Shown in pieces: positions 1 through 8,398 of a stretch of 64,000 nucleotides of DNA. This DNA comes from Microcella humidisoli (GTDB lineage Bacteria; Actinomycetota; Actinomycetes; Actinomycetales; Microbacteriaceae). Where the stretch lies: the NCBI RefSeq assembly GCF_024362325.1, contig NZ_CP101497.1:1488001-1552000 (forward strand), read 5' to 3'. The translations under genes and the position numbers were made by a program. The notes beneath the pieces are model-generated. The model made no database searches. It saw nothing but the letters and a program-made list of their open reading frames with translations, and had not been told where the DNA came from. Numbering within the stretch: position 1 is the first letter of the stretch; the number at the start of each line of letters is the position of its first letter.

Positions 1-213
1 CCACGTCGTGTAGATCCACACCCACCACACGGCCACGAGCATCACGAGGGTCTCGAGCGCGCCCCGAAAGGTCACGTGCTCGATGAGGTGGTGCGAGAGC
101 TGCGTGACCGCGAACACGAAGACGAGGTCGAAGAACAGCTCGATGAACGCGACGCGGTCGGCGCCGGCCTCGCGGCTGCGGAACAGGCGGATTACGGGCA
201 GGTAGCGGGTCAC
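1..213 (-). CDS. Low-temperature-requirement A (LtrA) family membrane protein, 3' part missing
   Basis: Only the first 71 codons are in the window; the gene continues past the left edge. The reading frame gives a hydrophobic N-terminus with the LtrA-family signature FIELFFDLVFVFAVTQL followed by a tryptophan-rich membrane segment (AVWWVWIYTTW). The GTG at 213 is chosen because AGGAG lies 5 nt upstream; an in-frame GTG at 219 would overlap that ribosome binding site. LtrA was named from a Listeria cold-growth mutant and has no settled biochemical role. A full-length paralogue lies at 1574-2788 on the same strand, with an MFS gene on the other strand between them. The family call is firm, the function unknown. 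Confidence 0.85.
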   Translation of the reverse strand, partial: MTRYLPVIRLFRSREAGADRVAFIELFFDLVFVFAVTQLSHHLIEHVTFRGALETLVMLVAVWWVWIYTTW

Positions 214-322
214 GGGCACTCCTGGTGGCTGGCGGTAGCGCTAGCGTAGATGTGGATGCTCCGCCCGGGCATCCCCGGACCCGTCGGCCCGTTACGCCGA
301 CCGCGAAAGCGCTTCTCGTCTC

Positions 323-1555
323 ATGTCTTCTGCTGATCGCCCGTTCCCCTGGGTCGGGCTCGTCACCCTCGCCACCGCCATCTTCGTGCTCGTCACGAGC
401 GAGTTCCTGCCGACGGGACTGCTGCCCGTCATGGCGCGCGACCTCGCCGTCACCGAGTCGCAGATCGGCCTGCTCATCACGATCTTCGCGGGCACCGTCG
501 TGGTCTCGGCGGCCCCGCTCGCGGCGCTCACCCGGCACTACTCGCGCAAGAGCCTGCTGCTCGCCGTGCTCGCGGTCTTCGCGCTCGCGAACGTGCTCGC
601 CGCGATCGCGCCGAGCTACGAGCTGCTCATCGGCGCCCGGGTGCTCGGTGGGCTTGCGCACGGCCTGTTCTGGGCTATCGCGGGCGCCTACGCCGGGCAC
701 CTCGTGCCGCGGCACCAGCTCGCGCGTGCCGTCGCCGTCACGAGTGCGGGCGGCACGACGGCCTTCGTGCTCGGCGTGCCGCTCGGCACCGCGCTCGGCA
801 TCGCGCTCGGGTGGCGGGCCGCGTTCGGCGTCATCGCGGCCGTCGTGGTCGTGCTCGTCGTGCTCGTCATCCGGTTCCTGCCCGCCGTGGACCACCGCGT
901 GACGCTCGCGACGGGCGAGATCAAGGTGCCCGTGCGGCGCGACCCCACGATGCCCTCCGTGCTCTTCATCTGCCTGCTCGTCGTCATCATCGTCACGGGC
1001 CACAACGTCTTCTACACCTACATCGCGCCGTTCGTGCTCGACACCGCGGGCTTCGCGCCCGAGGCGCTCAGCATCCTGCTCTTCCTCTACGGCGGCGCGG
1101 GTGCCATCGGCCTCGTGCTGGCGGGCGTGGTCGGCGGGCGGTACCTGCGGGGCGGGCTGTACGGGATGCTCGCGGGGGTCATCCTCGCCGTCAGCGTTCT
1201 GGCGCTCTTCGCCGGGGTTCCCGTGGTCGTCGTCATCGCGTTCGTCGTGTGGGGCGCAGCATTCGGCGGCCTGCCGACGCTGCTGCAGACGCGCCTGCTG
1301 CAGGTGGCCTCGCCCAACGTGCGCGACGTCGGCGCGGCGCTGCTGACGACCTCGTTCAACATCGGCATCGGCGGCGGGGCCGCGATCGGCGCCGTGCTGT
1401 TCTCGTTCTCGGGCACGACCTGGCTGCCGTGGGTCGAGGCGGGCGCGCTCGCGCTCGCGATCCTCGCCCTCATCATCATGGAGGCGCGGCGGCGGGCGCG
1501 CGGCGTGCCGCTCGTGACCCGTCCGATCGCGATCGTCGAGGCCGAGTCGCCGTAG
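323..1555 (+). CDS. MFS transporter, DHA1 drug/sugar exporter type
   Basis: The 410-residue protein is almost wholly hydrophobic, with about twelve predicted membrane segments, the usual size for the drug:H+ antiporter-1 group (AraJ/Cml/SotB relatives). Near the N-terminus LVTSEFLPTGLLPVMARDL matches the first helix of this group, and GARVLGGLAHGLFWA fits the fourth-helix region. These proteins export small molecules by proton antiport; the substrate cannot be read from the sequence. The ATG at 323 is the first start that keeps a complete first helix; no strong Shine-Dalgarno sequence precedes it. The gene converges on the LtrA gene that ends at 1574, leaving 18 nt between the two stop codons. 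Confidence 0.88.
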   Translation: MSSADRPFPWVGLVTLATAIFVLVTSEFLPTGLLPVMARDLAVTESQIGLLITIFAGTVVVSAAPLAALTRHYSRKSLLLAVLAVFALANVLAAIAPSYELLIGARVLGGLAHGLFWAIAGAYAGHLVPRHQLARAVAVTSAGGTTAFVLGVPLGTALGIALGWRAAFGVIAAVVVVLVVLVIRFLPAVDHRVTLATGEIKVPVRRDPTMPSVLFICLLVVIIVTGHNVFYTYIAPFVLDTAGFAPEALSILLFLYGGAGAIGLVLAGVVGGRYLRGGLYGMLAGVILAVSVLALFAGVPVVVVIAFVVWGAAFGGLPTLLQTRLLQVASPNVRDVGAALLTTSFNIGIGGGAAIGAVLFSFSGTTWLPWVEAGALALAILALIIMEARRRARGVPLVTRPIAIVEAESP

Positions 1556-1573
1556 GCGTCGCTACCCGCGCGA

Positions 1574-2788
1574 CTACCCGCGCGACTTTCCTCCGCGGCG
1601 CACCCGCAGTGCGGTGTCGAGCGCGGCCGTGGCCACGAGCAGGGCCGTGGCACTGAGCGACACGAGCACGGGTGATGCGATGAGGGCGAGGGGGGCCAGG
1701 GCGAGCATCCCGAGGCCGGCGACGGCCGCGACGAGCACGCCCGGCGCGCCCACGATACGGCGGAAGATCGCGCAGCCCAGCAGGTACAGCGCCGGTCCGC
1801 CGACGATGCTGACGATCGCGATCGTCGACCAGGTGTCGGGTTTTCCGACGACGAGCTTGTCGGCGACGCCCGTCAGCACGATGCCGCCGATGATGACGAC
1901 GTGCGCGTAGGCGTAGGCGGACCGCGCGATCGCGCCCGTCTTCGCGCCTTTTTCCAAGCGCCGCTCGCCCCACCACTCGCCCTGGTCGAAGTAGAACCAC
2001 CACATGGCCGCGGCCGAGAGGAACGCACTGACGAGCGCCAGCGAACGCTCGACGGTCAGCTCTTCGGCGACGAAGGCGAAGCCCGTGACGAGGAAGGTCT
2101 CGCCGAGCGCGATGATGACGAAGAGGGATGCCCGCTCGGCGATGTGCGCCGCCGAGAGGTCCCAACGCTCCATGTCGCCGCGGCCCAGCACGGGCGTGCG
2201 GTACGACACGGCCGCGCCGAGGTAGTCGATGACGACGGCGAACACCCAGAGCACGACGAGGGCGGTGCCGCCGAGCAGAGCGCCGGCGATCCAGGCGACG
2301 CCGCTCAGCGCGAACCACGCGGCCATGCGCCGGAAGTCTGCGTTCGCGGCCCGATCGTGGTGTGCGGTCGCCGCGATCATCGCGAGCGTGCGCCCCACTT
2401 GCAGGCCGACGTAGGCGAGGGCGAAGACGAGCGCGCGCTCGCCCGAGGCCTCCTGCAGCGAGAGCGACACGACGAGGCCGACGAAGGCGAGCGCGATGAG
2501 CATCGCCCGCACTTCGAGCCGCTGCGGGTCGAGCCAGTTCGTCGTCCAGGTGGTCTGCATCCAGAGCCACCACATCGCCAGCAGCAGTACGACCGCGACA
2601 ACCCCTGAGGGCACCGAGTCGACGTGTGCGACGACGTCGCTCAGTTGCGTGAGCGCGAAGACGAACACGAGGTCGAAGAACAGCTCGACGAAGCTCACCC
2701 GGTCGGCGCGCTCCGAGCCCGACCCGCTCGACGGGCGCAGCAGATTGACGCGCAGGCCCGAGTTCGCTCGATTCGACATGATCGGCAC
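1574..2788 (-). CDS. Low-temperature-requirement A (LtrA) family membrane protein
   Basis: The product has 404 residues and roughly ten to twelve membrane segments. The family signature FVELFFDLVFVFALTQL sits near residue 32 and is followed by MWWLWMQTTWTTNWLD, the same layout as the partial gene at the left edge. The second half carries the conserved stretch SLFVIIALGETFLVTGFAF. The GTG at 2788 is the longest start; the ATG at 2779 is equally possible and would shorten the protein by three residues. The function of LtrA proteins is unknown. The start region is back to back with the riboswitch-controlled glyA promoter, so the two promoters share less than 60 bp. Confidence 0.85.
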   Translation of the reverse strand: MPIMSNRANSGLRVNLLRPSSGSGSERADRVSFVELFFDLVFVFALTQLSDVVAHVDSVPSGVVAVVLLLAMWWLWMQTTWTTNWLDPQRLEVRAMLIALAFVGLVVSLSLQEASGERALVFALAYVGLQVGRTLAMIAATAHHDRAANADFRRMAAWFALSGVAWIAGALLGGTALVVLWVFAVVIDYLGAAVSYRTPVLGRGDMERWDLSAAHIAERASLFVIIALGETFLVTGFAFVAEELTVERSLALVSAFLSAAAMWWFYFDQGEWWGERRLEKGAKTGAIARSAYAYAHVVIIGGIVLTGVADKLVVGKPDTWSTIAIVSIVGGPALYLLGCAIFRRIVGAPGVLVAAVAGLGMLALAPLALIASPVLVSLSATALLVATAALDTALRVRRGGKSRG

Positions 2789-2800
2789 AGCGTAGAGCCG

Positions 2801-2806
2801 TAGAAT
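2801..2806 (+). promoter_or_regulatory. -10 element of the glyA-folD promoter
   Basis: TAGAAT ends 6 nt before the 5' boundary of the ZTP riboswitch, so a transcript starting about 2812 would begin exactly with the aptamer. No convincing -35 hexamer is visible at the usual distance. The assignment rests on this fit. Confidence 0.5.
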
Positions 2807-2811
2807 GTGAG

Positions 2812-2887
2812 CTGTCGCGACTGGCGTTCGGATGGGTCACCATCAGGGAGCGACCGACACGGTGTGGGGCCGTACGCCTGGGCCCCC
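2812..2887 (+). promoter_or_regulatory. ZTP (pfl) riboswitch upstream of glyA
   Basis: The pattern of the pfl motif is present. GTCGC (2814-2818) can pair with GCGAC (2850-2854) to form P1. GATGG/CCATC (2831-2835/2840-2844) forms the enclosed hairpin. GGGGCC/GGCCCC (2866-2871/2881-2886) forms the second domain, whose loop GTACGCCTG carries the conserved CGCC that can make the pseudoknot with CTGGCG (2821-2826). Riboswitches of this class sense ZTP/ZMP, which build up when 10-formyl-tetrahydrofolate is short, and switch on one-carbon and purine genes; glyA and folD are typical targets. The stretch after the aptamer (2888-2936) holds a GCCGG/CCGGC hairpin (2899-2914) just before the GAAGGAG ribosome binding site (2923-2929) and has no U-tract, so translational control is more likely than attenuation. 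Confidence 0.85.
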
Positions 2888-2936
2888 AGCAGAATCCCGC
2901 CGGCTGCGCCCGGCAGACCCTCGAAGGAGAACTCCC

Positions 2937-4214
2937 GTGTCCGACAAACTCCCCTCCTCGTTCAACGACGCCCTCACCGACGTCGACCCCGAGATCGCTG
3001 CGGTGCTCGAGCAGGAGCTCGGCCGGCAGCGCGGCACGCTCGAGATGATCGCGAGCGAGAACTTCGTCTCGCGCGCCATCCTCGAAGCCCAGGGCTCGGT
3101 GCTGACCAACAAGTACGCCGAGGGCTACCCCGGCAAGCGCTACTACGGCGGCTGCGAGTTCGTCGACATCGCCGAGAACCTCGCCATCGAGCGGGCCAAG
3201 GCGCTGTTCGGCGCGGAGTTCGCCAACGTGCAGCCCCACTCGGGCGCCCAGGCGAGCGCGGCCGTGCTGCACGCCCTCGCGATGCCCGGCGACACGATCC
3301 TCGGCCTCGAGCTCGCCCACGGCGGCCACCTGACGCACGGCATGAAGCTCAACTTCTCGGGCAAGGTCTACAACGCCACGAGCTACGGCGTCGACCCTGA
3401 GACGATGCTCGTCGACATGGACGTCGTGCGCGCCAAGGCGCTCGAGGTCAAGCCGACCGTCATCATCGCCGGCTGGTCTGCGTACTCGCGCCAGCTCGAC
3501 TTCGCCGCCTTCCGCGCGATCGCCGACGAGGTCGGCGCCAAGCTCTGGGTCGACATGGCGCACTTCGCGGGCCTCGTCGCCGCGGGCCTGCACCCCTCGC
3601 CGCTTCCGCACGCGCACGTCGTCAGCTCGACGGTGCACAAGACCCTTGGCGGCCCGCGCTCGGGCATCATCCTCAGCAACGACGAGTCGCTCTTCAAGAA
3701 GCTCAACTCGGCCGTGTTCCCGGGGCAGCAGGGCGGGCCGCTCATGCACGTCATCGCGGCGAAGGCCGTGGCGTTCAAGCTCGCCGCGACGCCGGAGTTC
3801 GTCGAGCGACAGGAGCGCACCATCCGCGGCGCCCAGATCCTCGCCGCGCGGCTGACGCAGGACGACGCGATCGCCGGCGGCGTCAACGTGCTGACGGGGG
3901 GCACGGATGTCCACCTCGCGCTCGTCGACCTGCGCGAGTCGCCCCTCAACGGCCTCGAAGCCGAAGACCTGCTGCACCACGTCGGCATCACGGTGAACCG
4001 CAACGGTGTGCCGTTCGACCCGCGCCCGCCGATGGTGACGAGCGGTGTGCGCATCGGAACCCCCGCGCTCGCCACGCGCGGCTTCGCCGACGCCGAGTTC
4101 ACCGAGGTGGCCGACATCATCGCCCACACCCTCATGCCGAACCCCGACGTCGCGGCCCTGCAGTCGCGCGTCGCGGCGCTGACCGACGCGTTCCCGCTCT
4201 ACCCGGGGCTGTAG
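2937..4214 (+). CDS. glyA: Serine hydroxymethyltransferase
   Basis: This PLP enzyme interconverts serine and glycine while charging tetrahydrofolate with a one-carbon unit in the cytosol. The 425-residue product has the family's normal length. [14 protein letters not shown] contains the Schiff-base lysine at residue 235, and the N-terminal SENFVSRAI and [13 protein letters not shown] blocks are typical. The start is GTG 2937, not an in-frame ATG about 100 nt upstream, because the upstream stretch is the riboswitch and GAAGGAG lies 7 nt before 2937. The folD start codon follows the stop after 2 nt, so the pair forms an operon under the ZTP riboswitch. Confidence 0.97.
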   Translation: MSDKLPSSFNDALTDVDPEIAAVLEQELGRQRGTLEMIASENFVSRAILEAQGSVLTNKYAEGYPGKRYYGGCEFVDIAENLAIERAKALFGAEFANVQPHSGAQASAAVLHALAMPGDTILGLELAHGGHLTHGMKLNFSGKVYNATSYGVDPETMLVDMDVVRAKALEVKPTVIIAGWSAYSRQLDFAAFRAIADEVGAKLWVDMAHFAGLVAAGLHPSPLPHAHVVSSTVHKTLGGPRSGIILSNDESLFKKLNSAVFPGQQGGPLMHVIAAKAVAFKLAATPEFVERQERTIRGAQILAARLTQDDAIAGGVNVLTGGTDVHLALVDLRESPLNGLEAEDLLHHVGITVNRNGVPFDPRPPMVTSGVRIGTPALATRGFADAEFTEVADIIAHTLMPNPDVAALQSRVAALTDAFPLYPGL

Positions 4215-4216
4215 TC

Positions 4217-5113
4217 GTGGCGGAGTCGCACTCCACCGCCCAGCGCCTCGACGGCACGGCCACGGCCGCGGCCATCAAGGCCGAGCTCACCGAGCGCGTC
4301 ACAGCGCTGCGTGAGCGTGGCATCGTGCCCGGTCTCGCGACCGTGCTCGTCGGCGACGACCCCGGCTCGCAGTGGTACGTGGCCGGCAAGCACCGCGACT
4401 GCGCCGAGGTCGGCATCGCGTCGATCCGCCGTGATCTGCCGGCGACGACGACGCAGGCCGAGCTCGAATCCGTCATCGACGAGCTGAACGCCGACCCGGC
4501 GGTGACGGGGTTCATCGTGCAGTTGCCGCTGCCGAAGCACCTCGACACCGACGCGATTCTCGAGCGCGTGCATCCCGATAAAGATGCCGACGGGCTGCAC
4601 CCCACCAACCTCGGGCGCCTCGTGCTGCGCGTCGACCGCCCGATCGACACCCCGCTGCCGTGCACGCCGCGCGGCGTCATCGAGCTCGTCGAACGGCACG
4701 GGCTGTCGTGGGCGGGCAAGGATGTCGTCGTGATCGGGCGCGGCGTCACCGTCGGGCGCGCGATCGGCTCGCTGCTCACGCGGCGCGAGTACAACGCTAC
4801 CGTCACGCTCACCCACACGGGCACGACCGATCTCGCGGCGCACCTGCGGCGGGCCGACGTCATCGTCGCGGCCGCGGGCGTGCCGGGCATCGTTCGCGCC
4901 GCCGACGTGAAGCCCGGCGCGATCGTGCTCGACGTCGGCGTCTCGCGGCTCGTCGACCCCGACACGGGCGTCTCGCGCATCGCGGGCGACGTGGCCGACG
5001 ACGTCGCGACGGTCGCGTCGTGGATCTCGCCCAACCCCGGCGGGGTCGGCCCCATGACGCGCGCGCTGCTGCTCGCGAACGTCGTCGAGACCGCGGAGCG
5101 CCAGGCCCGCTAG
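4217..5113 (+). CDS. folD: Bifunctional 5,10-methylene-THF dehydrogenase/5,10-methenyl-THF cyclohydrolase
   Basis: FolD oxidises methylene-THF with NADP and hydrolyses methenyl-THF to 10-formyl-THF, directly downstream of the GlyA reaction. The 298-residue protein shows the substrate-site lysine in [17 protein letters not shown], the DKDADGLHP motif and the Rossmann loop [16 protein letters not shown]. The last is usually GRSxxVGxP, so the serine and proline are replaced here, as in some actinobacterial versions. Translation starts at GTG 4217, 2 nt after the glyA stop, pointing to coupled translation. Production of 10-formyl-THF closes the logic of the ZTP switch upstream. Confidence 0.95.
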   Translation: MAESHSTAQRLDGTATAAAIKAELTERVTALRERGIVPGLATVLVGDDPGSQWYVAGKHRDCAEVGIASIRRDLPATTTQAELESVIDELNADPAVTGFIVQLPLPKHLDTDAILERVHPDKDADGLHPTNLGRLVLRVDRPIDTPLPCTPRGVIELVERHGLSWAGKDVVVIGRGVTVGRAIGSLLTRREYNATVTLTHTGTTDLAAHLRRADVIVAAAGVPGIVRAADVKPGAIVLDVGVSRLVDPDTGVSRIAGDVADDVATVASWISPNPGGVGPMTRALLLANVVETAERQAR

Positions 5114-5134
5114 ACCGTCAGCGGGTGCGGCCGG

Positions 5135-5223
5135 TAGCCTGGTCGCATGGAGCTGTGACGCAGTCGAAGTCCCGCGCCCGAGGCTGAGCCCGGCGGGAAT
5201 CCTGCGAACCCCGGCGGTACTCC
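5135..5223 (+). promoter_or_regulatory. Leader of the ABC-F gene with a three-codon leaderless ORF (Met-Glu-Leu-stop, 5147-5158)
   Basis: TAGCCT at 5135-5140 is a -10 element followed after 6 nt by ATG GAG CTG TGA. The same -10-to-start geometry precedes many genes in this window, so the transcript probably begins at this ATG. CATGGAG (5146-5152), covering the mini-ORF start, is complementary over 7 bp to CTCCATG (5220-5226), which contains the start codon of the ABC-F gene. Between them TCCCGC/GCGGGA (5170-5175/5193-5198) can form a hairpin. There is no U-tract and no Shine-Dalgarno sequence before 5224. A ribosome held on the mini-ORF would free the real start codon. The geometry is seen; the mechanism is inference. 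Confidence 0.45.
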
Positions 5224-6891
5224 ATGTCTCCGACCCTGTCCACTGCGCTCATTTCCTCTGGCGACCGCGCGCCCCTCATCGCGCGCGGCGTCACCCGAAT
5301 CCTCGGCGGCCGCGCCGTGCTGCGCGACGTCGACCTCATCGTGCCCGCGGGCGCGCGCGTCGGCCTGATCGGCGAGAACGGCGCGGGCAAGTCGACCCTG
5401 CTCCGCCTGCTCGCCGGGGTCGACGAGCCCGACGCGGGCGAGATCGTGCGCCCCGCGCGGCTCGGCTGGCTGCCGCAAGAGGTGCCGTTCGATTCGGGGA
5501 TGCCCGTCTCGAGCATCCTCGACACCGCCGACGCGCCGCTGCTCGCCCTCGAGCGCACGATCGAGGCGACGGCGGCGCTGCTCGGCACCGACCCGGGGGT
5601 GGACGCCGCCTACAGCGCCGCGCTCGACGAGGCCGAGCGGGTCGAGCTGTGGAGCCGGCACGCGCGCCGCGATGCCCTGCTCGACGCGTTCGGGGTGGCG
5701 GGTATCCCGTTCGCGACGCCGCTCGGTGAGATCTCGGGCGGGCAACGCAGCCGCCTCGCGCTCGCCGCCCTGCTGCTGAGCTGCCCCGAGGCGCTCGTGC
5801 TCGACGAGCCGAGCAACCACCTCGACGACCGCGCGGTCGACGCGCTGCGCGAGCAGCTGCTCGGCTGGCGCGGCCCCGTGCTGCTCGCGAGCCACGACCG
5901 CGCGCTGCTCGACGAGGTCGCCACCGAGCTCGTCGACCTCGATCCGAGTCGTCGCGCGGCGACCGGCGAGAACGGGGGAGGCCAGGCCGTGCGGTACGGC
6001 GGCGGCTTCAGCGACTACCTGGCCGAGCGCGAGCGGGAACGGCAGCGCTGGCAACGCCAGCACGGGCTCGAGCAGCGCGAGCTGAGCCGGTTGCGCGGCG
6101 AGGTCGCGGTCGGGGCGCGCGCGATCGACACGGGCGGGCGCCCGCCGCGCGACAACGACAAGTTCATCCGCCACTTCAAGGGCGCCCGTGTCGAGGCCGA
6201 GGTCGCCCGCCGGGTGCGCGACGCCGAGCGGCGCCTCGCCGAGCTCGAGGCCGCTCAGGTCGCGCCGCCCCCCGAGCCGCTGCGCTTCGCGGGGCTCCCG
6301 CCGGGCACGGCCGCGCTCGAGGGCGACGACCCGCTCGTCGCCCTCGAGTCGGCCGCGGTCGACCGCCGGCTCGCCCCCGTGACGCTCGCGCTGCGGGCCG
6401 GCGATCGGATGCTCGTGACCGGCCCCAACGGATCGGGCAAGTCGACGCTGCTCGCCGTGCTCGCGGCGAGCATCCCGCTCGATGCTGGCCGGCGCACAGC
6501 GAAACCGCGCCTGCGCGTGGGCGTGCTCGCGCAAGACACGCGCCTGGCCGAGCCGCACCGCACCCCGCGCGAGCTCTACGAACGAGCGCTCGGGGCGGGC
6601 CGGGCCGCGGCGGTGCCCCTGGCGAGCCTGGGCCTGCTCGGCCCGCGCGACCTCGACCGCCCGGTCGGGGTGCTCTCGGTCGGCCAGCAACGCCGGGTCG
6701 AGCTCGCCCTCGTGCTCGGGCGGCCGCCGCACCTCCTGCTGCTCGACGAGCCGACGAACCATCTCTCGCTGCGGCTCGCGACCGAGCTGGAGGACGCGCT
6801 CGGCACCCACCCGGGTGCGGTCGTCGTCGCGAGCCACGACCGCTGGCTGCGGCGTCGCTGGTCGGGCACCGTGCTCGCGCTGGGGGGCTAG
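5224..6891 (+). CDS. ABC-F family ATPase (ribosome-associated, possible antibiotic target protection)
   Basis: The 555-residue protein has two ABC domains and no membrane segments. Walker A motifs are GENGAGKST and GPNGSGKST, signature motifs are ISGGQRSRL and LSVGQQRRV, and Walker B motifs are LVLDEPSNHLDD and LLLDEPTNHLS. The charged interdomain linker (about residues 255-350) is where ABC-F proteins reach toward the peptidyl-transferase centre or tRNA. ABC-F members either tune translation or protect ribosomes from macrolides, lincosamides and pleuromutilins; sequence alone does not decide. The structured leader favours an inducible, drug-responsive role. The stop codon overlaps that of the convergent pxpC gene. 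Start ATG 5224 lacks a Shine-Dalgarno sequence. Confidence 0.88.
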   Translation: MSPTLSTALISSGDRAPLIARGVTRILGGRAVLRDVDLIVPAGARVGLIGENGAGKSTLLRLLAGVDEPDAGEIVRPARLGWLPQEVPFDSGMPVSSILDTADAPLLALERTIEATAALLGTDPGVDAAYSAALDEAERVELWSRHARRDALLDAFGVAGIPFATPLGEISGGQRSRLALAALLLSCPEALVLDEPSNHLDDRAVDALREQLLGWRGPVLLASHDRALLDEVATELVDLDPSRRAATGENGGGQAVRYGGGFSDYLAERERERQRWQRQHGLEQRELSRLRGEVAVGARAIDTGGRPPRDNDKFIRHFKGARVEAEVARRVRDAERRLAELEAAQVAPPPEPLRFAGLPPGTAALEGDDPLVALESAAVDRRLAPVTLALRAGDRMLVTGPNGSGKSTLLAVLAASIPLDAGRRTAKPRLRVGVLAQDTRLAEPHRTPRELYERALGAGRAAAVPLASLGLLGPRDLDRPVGVLSVGQQRRVELALVLGRPPHLLLLDEPTNHLSLRLATELEDALGTHPGAVVVASHDRWLRRRWSGTVLALGG

Positions 6892-7781
6892 CGTCGCCCG
6901 GCGACGAGCCGCAGGCGCACGGGCTGTCCGGGGCGCAGTTGGGCGAGGCGGTCGAGTGCCGAATCCACAACCACGGCGATGACGGGGTATCCGCCCGTCA
7001 CGGGGTGGTCGGGGCCGAGCACGGTGGGCGCGCCGTCGGGCGACACCTGGATGCTCCCGCGCAGCATCCCCTCACTGGCGAGCTCGACCCCGACGAGGTC
7101 GGGCACCCGGGCGAGCGCGGGCCCCTCGAGGCGCACCCCGGTGCGGTCGCTGCGCGCCGAGGTGGTCCACTCGCTCGTCAGCAGCAGCTCCCACGCCGCG
7201 GCGTCGAACCAGTCGTGGCGGGGCCCGGGGCGCACCCCGAGCTCGACGGTCCCGTCGGGCGGCGGATCCACCGGCACGAGGTCGCCGAGTGGCACGGGCG
7301 ACGCGGGTTCGGGGCCGAGCGGCAGCACGTCGCCCGCGCGCACCGGCTCGGGGCCGAGCGCGGCGAGCGTGTCGCGGGCGCGCGAGCCGAGCACCGCGGG
7401 CAGGTCGAGTCCACCGCGCAGGGCGACCGTCGACCGCAGGCCGCGCGTCACCGCGCCGAGGTGCAGCTCGGCCGCCGCATCCGCCCGTACCGCCGTGTGT
7501 GGCTCGACGGGCGTGCGTCGACCATCGGTGACGAGCACGGCGTCGCTCCACGCGCCCGTGACGGCCACCCACGTTCCGGCGGGCAGGGCCAGGCGAAGGC
7601 CGCCGAGCAGGCACTCGAAGGCCGCGGCGCCCTCGTCGTTGCCGACGAGCCGGTTGGCGAGCCGGTGCGCCGCGCGATCGAAGGCACCCGACGCGCTCAC
7701 GCCGAGGTGCGCGAGTCCGGGTCGACCGAGGTCCTGCACGAGCGCGCGCGCTCCCGGGTCGAGAACCTGCACCGCGCTCAC
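6888..7781 (-). CDS. pxpC: 5-oxoprolinase subunit C (biotin-dependent carboxyltransferase/KipA family)
   Basis: PxpC works with PxpA and PxpB in ATP-dependent cleavage of 5-oxoproline (pyroglutamate), a damage product of glutamine, to glutamate. The 297-residue product has the family opening VLDPGARALVQDLGRPGLAHLGVSASGAFD split over its N-terminus (from residue 5) and the later GYPVIAVVVDSALDRLAQLRPG block. GTG 7781 is chosen because it overlaps the pxpB stop by 4 nt (GTGA) and begins directly before the conserved region; a longer frame reaching 7853 would add 24 unconserved residues. It is the last gene of the operon pxpA-pxpB-pxpC. Confidence 0.92.
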   Translation of the reverse strand: MSAVQVLDPGARALVQDLGRPGLAHLGVSASGAFDRAAHRLANRLVGNDEGAAAFECLLGGLRLALPAGTWVAVTGAWSDAVLVTDGRRTPVEPHTAVRADAAAELHLGAVTRGLRSTVALRGGLDLPAVLGSRARDTLAALGPEPVRAGDVLPLGPEPASPVPLGDLVPVDPPPDGTVELGVRPGPRHDWFDAAAWELLLTSEWTTSARSDRTGVRLEGPALARVPDLVGVELASEGMLRGSIQVSPDGAPTVLGPDHPVTGGYPVIAVVVDSALDRLAQLRPGQPVRLRLVAGRR

Positions 7782-8398
7782 GAGCGCACCGCCGTGAAGC
7801 GCACCCGTGCGCCCGGGGCGACGAGGGCCGGATCGACCCGGTCGGCATCCCACAGCACCGCGTCAGTGCGGCCGATCAGCTGCCAGCCGCCGGGGGAGCA
7901 GCGGGGGTAGATGCCGCAGTACTCGGCGGCGAGGGCGACCGCGCCGGCCGGCACCGAGGGCCGTGACGTCGCGCGCCGCGGTACGGGCGGCAGTGCGGCG
8001 CCCGCAGGCACGAGGTACGGGAACCCGGGAGCGAATCCGATGAACGCGCACACCCACTCGGTCGCCGCGTGACGTTCGACGACGGCTGCCGGCGAGCACC
8101 CCCAGGCCTCGGCGACGACGTCGAGATCGTCGCCGTTGTAGACGACCGGCAGGGTCACCAGGCCGCCGACGGTGGCCATCGCGACGGCGTCGGGCTCGTG
8201 CGCCGCGAGCCAGTGCTCGGCTGCTCCGAGACCGAGCACGGCGGGGTCGAGGCGCACGAGCACCGTGCGTGCGGCGGGGACCAGCTCGACGATGCCGCCG
8301 GGAGCCTCGGCGCTCCAGCGGGCGTGGGCCGCGCGCGCACTCTCGAGCGAGGCGAATTCGGCGAGCAGCGCCCGGTCGCCGCAGGGCAGCAGCCTCAT
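7778..8398 (-). CDS. pxpB: 5-oxoprolinase subunit B (KipI/allophanate hydrolase subunit 1 family)
   Basis: The 206-residue protein shows the family stretches RLLPCGDRALLAEF at the start, LPVVYNGDDLDVVAEAWG in the middle, and FIGFAPGFPYL and CGIYPRCSPGGWQLIGRT toward the end. PxpB is thought to phosphorylate 5-oxoproline with ATP before ring opening by the complex. ATG 8398 overlaps the pxpA stop by 4 nt and its own stop overlaps the pxpC start by 4 nt, so the three subunits are translationally coupled. Confidence 0.92.
   Translation of the reverse strand: MRLLPCGDRALLAEFASLESARAAHARWSAEAPGGIVELVPAARTVLVRLDPAVLGLGAAEHWLAAHEPDAVAMATVGGLVTLPVVYNGDDLDVVAEAWGCSPAAVVERHAATEWVCAFIGFAPGFPYLVPAGAALPPVPRRATSRPSVPAGAVALAAEYCGIYPRCSPGGWQLIGRTDAVLWDADRVDPALVAPGARVRFTAVRS

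Noticed and set aside
1476..4127. Very long open frame on the minus strand across ltrA and glyA
   Set aside because: It is antisense to two clearly conserved genes, is Arg/Ala/Gly-rich and matches no family. High GC produces many such frames opposite real genes (also over pxp, topA, the PBP, acs and the tad genes).
5170..5198. Rho-independent attenuator in the ABC-F leader
   Set aside because: The hairpin has a 17-nt loop and no U-tract, so transcription termination is unlikely; start-codon pairing is the better idea.
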